Shown here: piece by piece, positions 34,654 to 41,910 of the stretch
Layout: the number at the start of each line of letters is the position of its first letter
Numbering within the stretch: position 1 is the first letter of the stretch
DNA from: Sinorhizobium chiapasense
GTDB lineage: Bacteria; Pseudomonadota; Alphaproteobacteria; Rhizobiales; Rhizobiaceae
Reading direction: 5' to 3'
NCBI RefSeq assembly: GCF_036488675.1
Contig: NZ_CP133148.1
Span: 2,108,001-2,172,000 of the forward strand
DNA: 64,000 nucleotides
Notes under the pieces: model-generated
Databases searched by the model: none
Seen by the model: only the letters and a program-made list of their open reading frames with translations
Told to the model about the DNA's origin: nothing
Position numbers and translations under genes: made by a program

Positions 34654-36888
34654 TCACCCGGCGCAACAGGACAGCTTGGCGACGTCCTTGCCGAACGCCA
34701 GCGCCGCGAGCTTCAGTCCCTCTACAGTAGTGAGATACGGAAAGATCGTCTCCGCGAGATCGTCGACCGTGAGACCCTGCCGGATGGCAAGCGCGGCCGT
34801 CTGGATGCTGTCGGCGCCTTCCGGCGCCAGGATGTGCGCGCCGAGCAGCTTGCCGCTGCGAGCATCGGCGACGAGCTTGATGAGCCCGCGGGTGTCGCGG
34901 GCCGCAAGCGCACGTGGCACCTGGTCGAGACCGATTGTCGAGGTGCGAACCGCGTGTCCGGCGGCGCGCGCCGTGGCTTCGGTCATGCCGACACTCGCCA
35001 CTTGCGGATCGGTGAACACGATCGCCGGCATGGCGCTGTCGTCGTAGCGCAGGCTGTCGCCGTTGAGCACGTTCCTCGCCGCGAGCTTGGCGCCATAGGC
35101 GGCCATATAGACGAACTGGTCGCGGCCGGTGACATCGCCGGCGGCATAGATGCCGGCGCGGGACGTGCGCATGCAGTCGTCGACGACGATGCCGCCATTT
35201 GGCGCAATGGCGATCCCATGCCCGGCGAGCCCCAGGCCTTCGATGTTGGGCGTGCGGCCGGTGGCGATCAGCACCCGATCGGCGTCGATCGTCGTTTCTT
35301 GGCCGTCGCGTGCCACGGTGAGGGAAATGCCGTTCCCGGTCTTGCGAATCGCGCGGTAGGCAATGCCGGAGACGACCGTGATCCCCTCGCCTGCGAAATA
35401 CACGGTCAGCGCAGCGCCGATCTCGGGCTCGGCCCCGGGGAGCAGACGGGAGCGGCAGATGAGCGTTACCTCGACGCCGGCACGGGCGAACATCTGGGCG
35501 AGCTCCGCCCCGACATAGCCGCCGCCGATGACGAGCAGCGACCGGGGCAGTTCCTCGAGGTCTAGCGCGGTCGTGCTGGTGAGATAGGGCACGGTCTCGA
35601 GGCCGGGAATGACGGGCACCGCCGGCCGCGCACCGGTCGCGATGATGATCTTGCCGGCCGGGATGCGTGCGCCGTTGACGACGACACCATCGTCCACGAG
35701 GCGCGCCGGCCCTTCGCGATAGGCGATGCCGTTATAGGCCGGCAGCAGATCGACGTATTTGGCCTGGCGCAACTCGGAAACGAGGGCGTCCTTCTGCCGG
35801 ACGGTTTCGCGCCAGTCGGTCAGCTCGGCCTCGGCCGAGATACCGGCAAACCGGGCCGCCGCGCGCGCATTGTGCAACGTCTCAGCGGCGCGGATCAGGG
35901 TCTTGGAGGGTACGCAACCGATATTGACGCAGGTGCCGCCGATCGTGCCGCTGCCGACGAGCGCCACCTCAGCGCCCTCGTCCGCCGCCGTGATCGCGGC
36001 CGAGAAGCCGGCAGAACCGGCGCCGATCACGACGAGGTCGTAGGCCCCGCCATTGCCGCGATTGGCGCGGAAGGAACGGTCGGTGGTCGCTGGGCTCTTC
36101 GATGGCATGTGGAGACCCGCAAGGCTCGGCCCGAACAGGGCGCGGCCCGCCTCCAGCCCTTCCTCGATCGACAGCCGAAACCCGGGCGCTTCCGCGGAAC
36201 GCTGGCAGCGCCATGCGGAAAGATGGTCGTCCGAGCAGAAGAAGGCGGTCGTCGCACACAGCGAGCTTGCGGCGCACCCGCCTTCATAGCGAACGCTGAG
36301 CCATGCGACCGCTGATGCCGGCGCGATGTCAGCCAAAGCCCGGCCCTCATCCCGTGTGGCGATCCGGATCGGCGCGCCGCATTGGCGGCACCGCGAAGCG
36401 ATCGCGGCGTCGCGGTTCGTCATGGCCCCGATGCCGAGCGCGTCGACCGCGCACATGGCACTGAGAACTCGTCCGTCGAGCGTGACCCGGTGCCCGGTGT
36501 CGCGATCGGTGAAGGGATAGGCGCCGACGATCCGCTCGCCGTCGAGCACGACCAGATCGCGGCGGCTGAGGTCTTCAAGCAGGGGCCGGATGGCCGGCGC
36601 GCTCAACCCCGCACGGTCGGCGAGCGCGCCGATGGCCGGCGCCCGCCCGTCTTCGGCGTAGAGCCGCAGCAGCGCAACGCGAACCCGATCCGCGGCGGGA
36701 TCGTAGCCGCTCCACCGGTTAAGCACATGGTCGGAGCCGACCATCGCCTCAAGGGCTTCCTTGACCGCCGGCGATGTGACGACCGACCAGTCAGGAAACG
36801 TCACGCCCGGCCGCACGACAAAGCTCGGTGCGGCTGGGGAAGCCGAAGGCTTGCTCTGGGACGAGGAGGTTGCGCAGCAGTCGTTCAT
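34654..36888 (-). CDS. merA: MerB-MerA fusion: organomercurial lyase + mercuric reductase
   Basis: 744 residues. Residues about 50-255 are an alkylmercury lyase: SAMCAVDALG (Cys146, Asp149), SRCRQCGAP (Cys167) and SSLCATTAFF (Cys211) match Cys96, Asp99, Cys117 and Cys159 of plasmid R388 MerB in order and local context. Residues about 283-744 are mercuric reductase: FAD motif VVIGAGSAGFSAA, redox pair GGTCVNIGCVPSK (Cys319, Cys324), NAD motif VIGGGYVGAELAQMF and the C-terminal SCCAG that passes Hg(II) to the active site. The HMA (NmerA) domain is replaced by MerB. It would cleave C-Hg bonds and reduce Hg(II) to Hg(0) in one polypeptide. ATG 36888 has AAGGAAAG upstream; the N-terminus starts MNDCC. 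Confidence 0.95.
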   Translation of the reverse strand: MNDCCATSSSQSKPSASPAAPSFVVRPGVTFPDWSVVTSPAVKEALEAMVGSDHVLNRWSGYDPAADRVRVALLRLYAEDGRAPAIGALADRAGLSAPAIRPLLEDLSRRDLVVLDGERIVGAYPFTDRDTGHRVTLDGRVLSAMCAVDALGIGAMTNRDAAIASRCRQCGAPIRIATRDEGRALADIAPASAVAWLSVRYEGGCAASSLCATTAFFCSDDHLSAWRCQRSAEAPGFRLSIEEGLEAGRALFGPSLAGLHMPSKSPATTDRSFRANRGNGGAYDLVVIGAGSAGFSAAITAADEGAEVALVGSGTIGGTCVNIGCVPSKTLIRAAETLHNARAAARFAGISAEAELTDWRETVRQKDALVSELRQAKYVDLLPAYNGIAYREGPARLVDDGVVVNGARIPAGKIIIATGARPAVPVIPGLETVPYLTSTTALDLEELPRSLLVIGGGYVGAELAQMFARAGVEVTLICRSRLLPGAEPEIGAALTVYFAGEGITVVSGIAYRAIRKTGNGISLTVARDGQETTIDADRVLIATGRTPNIEGLGLAGHGIAIAPNGGIVVDDCMRTSRAGIYAAGDVTGRDQFVYMAAYGAKLAARNVLNGDSLRYDDSAMPAIVFTDPQVASVGMTEATARAAGHAVRTSTIGLDQVPRALAARDTRGLIKLVADARSGKLLGAHILAPEGADSIQTAALAIRQGLTVDDLAETIFPYLTTVEGLKLAALAFGKDVAKLSCCAG

Positions 36889-37037
36889 GGTTTCTTGCTT
36901 TCCTTGTGATTCTCTATCTTGCAGGCCGCGCCGATGATGGAGCCCATGAGCCCCGACGCCGATGGCTAGGGCCATGAGGAAAAGCGCCAGACCGCGCCCG
37001 CCAGCCCTGCGCGGTTCGCAGCAGGGTCAGCCATCCT
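36889..37037 (-). pseudogene. possible decayed small membrane ORF between merP and merA
   Basis: On the minus strand an ATG overlaps the merP stop and begins MADPAANRAGLAGAVWRF, which hits a TAG. A second frame gives LALFLMALAIGVGA, and the first frame then resumes as LMGSIIGAACKIENHKESKK with a TGA that overlaps the merA ATG. The coupled start and stop at both ends suggest a former small hydrophobic mer-operon protein with two compensating frameshifts. Speculative. Confidence 0.3.
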
Positions 37038-37332
37038 GGCCGCCTTGCTTTTGCTTCGGATGGGCCGGGTAGCCGGCGTCCGTGCTGGCGGCTGCGATGG
37101 CCTCGGTGTTGGTCTTGGCATCGTCGAACGTCACCGTCGCGGTCTTCGCCTCGAACGAGACGGTCACGTTGCTGACGCCGGGCACCGCGGCAATCGTGGT
37201 CTTGACGATGTAGGGACACGAGGCACAGGTCATGTTGTCGACGGCAAAGGTGACGGTGCGCTCGGCGGCGAAGGCGGCCGGAACCGCGGCAATGGAGCCG
37301 ATGACAGCGAGGGCACTGAAGAACGTCTTCAT
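37027..37332 (-). CDS. merP: periplasmic mercury-binding protein MerP
   Basis: 101 residues. Signal peptide MKTFFSALAVIGSIAAVPAAFA; the mature protein is an HMA ferredoxin-like domain with TFAVDNMTCASCPYIVKTTI, the Cys pair that captures Hg(II) in the periplasm and hands it to MerT. VTVSFEAKTATVTFDD completes the fold. The C-terminal tail is Lys/Gln/Gly-rich. Begins 21 bp after merT; same transcript as merT and the merBA fusion. Confidence 0.93.
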   Translation of the reverse strand: MKTFFSALAVIGSIAAVPAAFAAERTVTFAVDNMTCASCPYIVKTTIAAVPGVSNVTVSFEAKTATVTFDDAKTNTEAIAAASTDAGYPAHPKQKQGGQDG

Positions 37333-37353
37333 GGGGTGGATCTCCTCCCGGTG

Positions 37354-37821
37354 TCAGGCGGCAAGCAGCAGGGGCGCGACGAAATCGAAGGCGAAGGCGG
37401 CGATGACGAGCACGGTCGCGAGCCAGAGTGCGGCCTGAACGAAACGGCTGGGCTTGGCACGCGTGCAGGCAGCGTCGTCGGCGCAGGCTGGTCTGGGTTT
37501 CCAGTAGACAAGGTAATAGCCGTAGCCGAGGACGCCCGTCGTTCCGGCGACGAAGAACGGCTTGTAGGGCGCGAGCGCGGTCAGATTGCCGACCCAGGCG
37601 CCGCCTATGCCGAGGCTGAACAGGATCAGCGGAACGATGCAGCAGGACGAGGCGCCGAGCGCGCCGAGAATGCCGCCGGCGGCGATCAGGCGCTGTCGGC
37701 GGACTCGCTGCGGTCCGACGCCGTCCGGCTCACCGTGGCGGTTCCAATGTCTGCCGGTCCGTGTCGCGATGCGTTCATGTCCGAACTCGCTCTTCTTGCC
37801 GAAATCTTCATTGCGGCCCAC
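37354..37821 (-). CDS. merT: mercuric ion transporter MerT, altered N-terminus
   Basis: 155 codons from GTG 37821; MerT is usually about 116-130 residues. The recognisable protein starts near RQRLIAAGGILGALGASSCCIVPLIL, whose first membrane helix holds the vicinal Cys pair; then GGAWVGNLTALAPYKPFFVAG, a cytoplasmic loop with CADDAACT, and the last helix (WLATVLVIAAFAFDFVAPLLL). It moves Hg(II) across the inner membrane. About 40 N-terminal residues are unlike MerT, and the GTG lies exactly where a RIME ends; no Shine-Dalgarno is visible and no in-frame ATG exists downstream before the first helix. Confidence 0.85.
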   Translation of the reverse strand: MGRNEDFGKKSEFGHERIATRTGRHWNRHGEPDGVGPQRVRRQRLIAAGGILGALGASSCCIVPLILFSLGIGGAWVGNLTALAPYKPFFVAGTTGVLGYGYYLVYWKPRPACADDAACTRAKPSRFVQAALWLATVLVIAAFAFDFVAPLLLAA

Positions 37822-37922
37822 AGCGCCGCGCGTCTGATCAGACGCGCAAAGGACGCTGTAGCGCTTTGAATTGCTGCATGTTTTTATCCTTAAATCGGTT
37901 CCGATTTAAGGAAACATGCAGT
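37818..37922 (-). repeat. full RIME inside the mer operon leader
   Basis: agcgccgcgcgtctgatcag ... aaaggacgctgtag, linker cgctttgaatt, gctgcatg ... aaacatgcag. It sits between the MerR-type promoter and merT, so it would be transcribed as two hairpins in the merTPA leader. Confidence 0.9.
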
Positions 37923-37953
37923 AGGATACGGTCTGTAGCAACTACAGAGTCAA
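37923..37953 (-). promoter_or_regulatory. MerR-type promoter/operator for merT-merP-merA
   Basis: On the minus strand: -35 TTGACT (37953-37948), a 19-bp spacer, -10 TATCCT (37928-37923). The spacer contains the dyad ctgtag-ttg-ctacag. The over-long 19-bp spacer with a central dyad is the hallmark of promoters that MerR untwists when Hg(II) binds. Confidence 0.85.
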
Positions 37954-37965
37954 GAGGGCTTGGCA

Positions 37966-38394
37966 ATGCGCGATCACGCTGGTGTAAAAGGCCTGCAACG
38001 GGCCGAGCTCGCGCGGCGGACGGGCTGCAATCTGGAAACGGTGCGCTACTATGAGAAGGTTGGTCTTCTCCCCGAGCCGCCACGCACGGCGGCCGGCTAT
38101 CGCAGTTACGACACCTGGCACGAGCGGCGGCTTCGCTTCGTCTTGCGGGCGCGCGAGCTCGGCTTCTCCCTCGATGAAATCCGCGAGCTCCTGCGTCTCG
38201 CCGACGAGCGCGACCGGCCTTGCGCCGAAGCACGAGACGTCGCCGCCGTCCACCTTGCCGACGTCCGGGCGAAGATCGCCGATCTCAAGCGCATGGAACG
38301 GGTACTGAAGGACGTGGTGGCTGAGTGCGGCAGCGGCACGCGGCCGGAATGCCCGCTGATCGAGACACTGTTCGGCGAATCGGCGGTCAATTGA
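37966..38394 (+). CDS. merR: Hg(II)-responsive regulator MerR
   Basis: 142 residues. MerR winged helix (LQRAELARRTGCNLETVRYYEKVGLLPEPPRTAAGYRSYD), a dimerisation helix (HLADVRAKIADLKRMERVLKDVV) and three Cys at about 86, 121 and 129 (RPCAEA, AECGSG, PECPLI) matching the Cys82/117/126 set of Tn501 MerR that binds one Hg(II) across the dimer. ATG 37966 with GAGG upstream. Divergent from merTPA across the 19-bp-spacer promoter; represses and, with Hg, activates it. Confidence 0.95.
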   Translation: MRDHAGVKGLQRAELARRTGCNLETVRYYEKVGLLPEPPRTAAGYRSYDTWHERRLRFVLRARELGFSLDEIRELLRLADERDRPCAEARDVAAVHLADVRAKIADLKRMERVLKDVVAECGSGTRPECPLIETLFGESAVN

Positions 38395-38450
38395 TCCTTG
38401 CACGGGCCTCCCCCGCCGCAACACACAAACCATTGTCGGCAACACCCAAA

Positions 38451-38517
38451 CAACACGCTTCGTGTTGACTGGATCCGTGTCGCATGTGATGTTGCACTCA
38501 ACACGAACAACACGACC
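38451..38517. promoter_or_regulatory. operator-like CAACACG/CGTGTTG sites
   Basis: caacacg-ctt-cgtgttg (38451-38467) is a perfect dyad. ttcgtgttga (38459-38468) is also repeated inverted as tcaacacgaa (38498-38507), followed by caacacga. The core TTCGTGTTG is the half-site found at 33789-33860 upstream of the S24 repressor. Confidence 0.55.
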
Positions 38518-38565
38518 GATGCCCGGCAGCCCGGCCCATCGGAGACCGGGAGGGTGCGCGGCCGC

Positions 38566-38880
38566 ATGTCCATCGTCACGATAAAATCCGGCCTGCACGG
38601 CCATATCGACGAACTCTTTGCCGCCGATCTCCGCAGGTCGAGCGATGCCGAGAACCAGCAGGCGTTGAAGACCTTTCTGGCGAGCGTCTATTCCAGCCTC
38701 GCCTCGCTTGCCTGGCATCTCGGCGCCGATGGCAATGTCTTCCAGCGCGAGGCCCTGCCCGCCTCCGAGCTCACCGACGACGCCTTCTTCGCGCTCAACC
38801 GCGAGCGCGAGTTTTCCAGCGGCGGCACCGCCCGCGACCAGCGCCTCGTCGGCACCCACAATCATCGCCAGCAGTTTTAG
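38566..38880 (+). CDS. hypothetical protein
   Basis: 104 residues from ATG 38566 (MSIVTIKSGLHGHIDELFAADLRR), with GGAG near 38540. Helical segment NQQALKTFLASVYSSLASLAWHLGADGNVF; the tail is polar. No family recognised. First of two genes beyond merR; the upstream TTCGTGTTG sites suggest it belonged, with the repressor at 33898, to one module before the mer cassette came in. Confidence 0.6.
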   Translation: MSIVTIKSGLHGHIDELFAADLRRSSDAENQQALKTFLASVYSSLASLAWHLGADGNVFQREALPASELTDDAFFALNREREFSSGGTARDQRLVGTHNHRQQF

Positions 38881-38889
38881 GCATTGATC

Positions 38890-39276
38890 ATGCGCGCCGA
38901 AACCTATGCCGTCGTCAATCTCGCCGCCTTGAACCTGATCGAGGCGATGAGCGCTGCCTATTACGCGACCGAGGCCAAGGCCGCCGCGCGGCATGCCTTT
39001 CGTGTCAGGGAAATGCTGAAGAGGATCGCCGCCGCGCTTGAACAGGAGCCCGGGCACGCGATTGTCGAGGCGGCACGCGTTGGCGCCACAATCGGCGAAG
39101 CGACAGGGGGCGAAGCGACAGCGGGCGAAGCGACAGGGGGCGAAGCGACAGTGGGCGAGGCAACAGCGGGCGCGGCGAAGCCCGCCGCGCCGCTTCCAAC
39201 GGCAAGGGCCGCCTCCCCTTGCCTGACGCTCGTCTCGGACCGCTCGGCCACCCCCGCAAGCCTGGTTGAACAGTAG
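38890..39276 (+). CDS. hypothetical protein with Gly-Glu-Ala-Thr repeats
   Basis: 128 residues. A helical N-terminal region (AVVNLAALNLIEAMSAAYYATEAKAAARHAFRVREMLKRIAAAL) is followed by a low-complexity run of G-E-A-T-x units encoded by a 15-bp DNA repeat (ggcgaagcgacaggg, about 39093-39176, five to six copies). As 15 is a multiple of 3, copy changes alter length without breaking the frame. No family recognised. Starts 9 bp after the preceding gene, so co-transcribed. Confidence 0.6.
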   Translation: MRAETYAVVNLAALNLIEAMSAAYYATEAKAAARHAFRVREMLKRIAAALEQEPGHAIVEAARVGATIGEATGGEATAGEATGGEATVGEATAGAAKPAAPLPTARAASPCLTLVSDRSATPASLVEQ

Positions 39277-39519
39277 CCGGCTCATGGACAAGGCCAGCGA
39301 TCAAGCGCCGCTGAAACCTTTGCGCGCTTGAACGAACACGGTCGGTGTCGCCTGGAGCGCTCTTCCCGGAAGAAGCCCTGCTCCCGCCTTCGGAGCTTCA
39401 CACTTGATCAGTATCAAGGCGCAAGCCCGCGCGAGCGCCTAAATGTTCCTTCATGATGGTATTCAGGGCAGTTCTTTCGCGGCCTTCCGTCTGGAACTGC
39501 GTGCCTCCAGGAGGAAGTC

Positions 39520-39978
39520 ATGTTTGTCAGGGAAATGACCGAGCAGGAATGCATCGCACTCGTCGCCTCGGGCCGCCTCGGCCGGCTCGCCTGCTGCCGG
39601 GACGGACGGCCCTATATCGTTCCGATCCACTACGCGCTCGCCGGCCGATGCCTCTACGGTTTTTCGATGCTCGGCCAGAAGATCGAGTGGATGCGCGACA
39701 ATCCTTTGGTCTGCGTCGCGATCGACGAGCTTTCCAGCCAGAACCAGTGGAAGAGCGTTGTCATCTCGGGCCGCTACCTGGAATTGCCGGATACCGAGCA
39801 ATGGCGCCGCGAGCGCCTGCATGCCTGGTCGCTGCTCGAAAAACACGTCAACTGGTGGGAGCCCGGCGGCCTGAAGCCCGGCCCGCAGGAGATCGCCGAT
39901 GCCGCACCGCCTGTCTTCTATTGCATCGACATCGAGGAGATGACCGGACGCGCGGCGATGCCGGGCGATCCGGTATGA
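39520..39978 (+). CDS. pyridoxamine 5'-phosphate oxidase-like flavin-binding protein
   Basis: 152 residues of split-barrel fold. MFVREMTEQECIALVASGRLGRLACCRDGRPYIVPIHYAL and LYGFSMLGQKIEWMRDNPLVCVAIDEL are typical of the FMN-binding PNPOx-like group related to nitroimidazole-resistance NimA proteins. Probably reduces or binds a small redox compound. ATG 39520 with AGGAGG upstream. Monocistronic; an interspersed repeat stretch follows. Confidence 0.87.
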   Translation: MFVREMTEQECIALVASGRLGRLACCRDGRPYIVPIHYALAGRCLYGFSMLGQKIEWMRDNPLVCVAIDELSSQNQWKSVVISGRYLELPDTEQWRRERLHAWSLLEKHVNWWEPGGLKPGPQEIADAAPPVFYCIDIEEMTGRAAMPGDPV

Positions 39979-40324
39979 GCCGTTGCTTTCGCGTCACGAC
40001 GATAGGCTTGCAGCAATTCAAAGTGCTAAAGCGTCCTTTGCGCATCTGATCACAGCACACGACAGTAGCGTACCGCTGCATCGTCGGTTGCGGCACTGCA
40101 GGGCCTCCCCTCAGATCCCTCATTCCTGTGCTTGTCACAGGAATCCAGCGCGCCCAAGTCCTTGGGCGCAAGAGACTCTGGCTCGCTTGGCACACTCGTG
40201 GCAGCCCTGTGACACCAATCGCGTTTCGCGGTGAGACAAGCGCCGATATCCTTCAGGTGGTGTTTCGTGGCCGCTGCTGCTATCTCTATAGTTGCCGATG
40301 GTGGCGGCTTTGGGGGGAACAACG
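39979..40324. repeat. repeat-filled intergenic stretch
   Basis: 40010-40046 is a partial RIME (gcagcaattcaaagtgctaa ... ttgcgcatctga), fused to the cacagcacacgacagtagcg segment (40049) and then an attcctgtgcttgtcacaggaat repeat with gcgcccaagtccttgggcgc (40119-40171). No gene. Confidence 0.75.
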
Positions 40325-40729
40325 ATGTCTGTGCTTGCCCTGCATCACGTGTCGATCGTCACCGCTGATCTGGGAAAATCACTGCAGTTTTATTGTGATG
40401 TATTCGGCCTCACCGAAATTCCTCGCCCTGATTTTCCGGTAGCAGGCGCGTGGCTCGCCTGCGGTAGTCTGCAGATACATTTGGTCGTGCACCCCGAAGG
40501 AACTTTCCGCCAGAACCCCACGATCGACCGCAACGATTGGCACTTCGCGTTCCGCACCGATGATTTTGAGGGCGTTACTGAAAGGCTGGCGGCCCTCGGC
40601 TTCCGGGAGGATTTGCCTGAAGACGATCCAAAGTGTGTGCTGGTGTCCCGCTCCGGCCCAGCCGGCTTTCCACAGCTCTATCTCCGCGACCCCGACTCGA
40701 ATGTCGTAGAGATCAACGGAGCGCCGTAA
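40325..40729 (+). CDS. VOC-family (glyoxalase-like) protein
   Basis: 134 residues, one glyoxalase/dioxygenase module pair. LHHVSIVTADLGKSLQFYCDVFGL gives the first metal His, WHFAFRTDDFEGVTERLAALGF the second, and LYLRDPDSNVVEINGAP the terminal Glu. Probable divalent-metal lyase, isomerase or resistance protein; substrate unknown. ATG 40325 follows a ggggggaacaac stretch that acts as ribosome-binding site. Confidence 0.88.
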   Translation: MSVLALHHVSIVTADLGKSLQFYCDVFGLTEIPRPDFPVAGAWLACGSLQIHLVVHPEGTFRQNPTIDRNDWHFAFRTDDFEGVTERLAALGFREDLPEDDPKCVLVSRSGPAGFPQLYLRDPDSNVVEINGAP

Positions 40730-40921
40730 GGAACTGCTGGGAGCTCCTGCTCATTGTCCCCCGTCTGTCTACACTTTTGCGCCCGGCTGCTTCATTTCGG
40801 CTCTGGTGGCATTTGCTACCGAGCACAGGCATGAGGACGTGAGGTGGTGTGCGCCGCGGCTCAACTGCCTTATGAGGGGGAAAAAGATCCGCAAACCGGT
40901 TACGCTACTCTCATGTGCTGA

Positions 40922-41419
40922 TCAGACGCGCGGCGCTGCAGAGATGGCGATGATCTCGAGCTCCTGATCGCCGACGCTGACGACATCGCCGACCACCTTG
41001 CCTCTCAGAATCCTTGCGACCGGAGATACGTAGGAAATCGATCCGGCCTTGGGATCGGCCTCGTCCTCTCCGACGATCCGATAGGTCTGCACCCGCCCAT
41101 CGTCGCGGCTGAAGGTGACGGTGCTGCCGAAGGCAACCGTGTCGGTTGACGTCGGGTCAGGAACAAGCTCAGCCGTGCGGACGCGCTCGGCAAAGTAGCG
41201 CAGGTCACGCAAGGGGCCTGCGGCCTGTCTGCGTCGTTCGTTCACGTCCTCGATCGCGCTTGTCGCATCATAGGCCTCGCGCGCCTGCCTAAGCTGCATT
41301 TCAAGCGCCTTCAACCCCGCCTCCGTGACGAGGTTCGGATGGGGCGAAATCGGACGGTCGGGCAGCAGGGTTTCCGCAGCCGTTTCGGCACTTTCTTCCT
41401 TGACGAAGGCGACGCTCAA
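40922..41419 (-). CDS. GreA/GreB-family elongation factor, RIME-derived C-terminus
   Basis: 165 residues. N-terminal coiled-coil (LVTEAGLKALEMQLRQAREAYDATSAIEDVNERRRQAAGPLRDLRYF) and C-terminal FKBP-like domain (VAFGSTVTFSRDDGRVQTYRIVGEDEADPKAGSISYVSPVARILRGKVVGD). It would bind RNA polymerase's secondary channel and stimulate cleavage of backtracked RNA; the altered coiled-coil tip suggests a paralogue, not housekeeping GreA. The last residues (AAPRV) and TGA lie in a degenerate RIME arm at 40915-40942. Confidence 0.85.
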   Translation of the reverse strand: MSVAFVKEESAETAAETLLPDRPISPHPNLVTEAGLKALEMQLRQAREAYDATSAIEDVNERRRQAAGPLRDLRYFAERVRTAELVPDPTSTDTVAFGSTVTFSRDDGRVQTYRIVGEDEADPKAGSISYVSPVARILRGKVVGDVVSVGDQELEIIAISAAPRV

Positions 41420-41910
41420 GATCGGACTCCATTTAGAGCAATTCCAGGAAAGGTGTGCAGCGGTATTCCAACCTCTCGGCGGCCGGCGCCAACCAGCCTT
41501 ATACGATGTTTCCGATGGTCAGCGCGACTGGAATAACGCAGGCTCTGGACAAAGGAGTGCCGGGCATTGTCTCCGCCCGATGGTCGCTGTCCGCACGAGC
41601 GATGCGTGTCGCTTCCCGCAAGATTTTCACGAAACTAACCCCGAGTAATCCTCCCGTGCGTCCAGAAGACCTCCCATTCGATCTACCTCGGACTCCAGTA
41701 CGTTTCATCGCCACCGCTCTGATTGAAGACGGATTCTACCTGAGTATAATGGCCGACCGTGTGAGGATCCCGTCAGAGGTTCTGGTCGGTCGCGAGGCGA
41801 TGGAGTTGTCAGTTACCGCACGTGCGACATGATCGGAAATGCGTCGCTCGCAGTCCTCGTTCTCTGTTTTCATTGGTTTTGTCTCACCCGATTTCACCGG
41901 CGAGGATCTG
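41420..41910. other. intergenic stretch with one ggaaaa/ttttcc element
   Basis: 41436-41475 (gagcaattccaggaaaggtg ... cggtattcc) is a single copy of the element tandemly arrayed at 30375 and 33342. A frame of 125 codons at 41455-41832 has no recognisable motif or ribosome-binding site and starts inside the repeat; it is not called. Confidence 0.5.

Noticed and set aside
34579..38565. Transposon ends or an integrase around the mer cassette
   Set aside because: No inverted terminal repeat, target duplication, transposase or resolvase could be found at either side, so the mode of entry remains unknown.
41455..41832. 125-codon plus-strand frame upstream of the orphan kinase
   Set aside because: Starts inside a dispersed repeat, has no recognisable domain and no ribosome-binding site.
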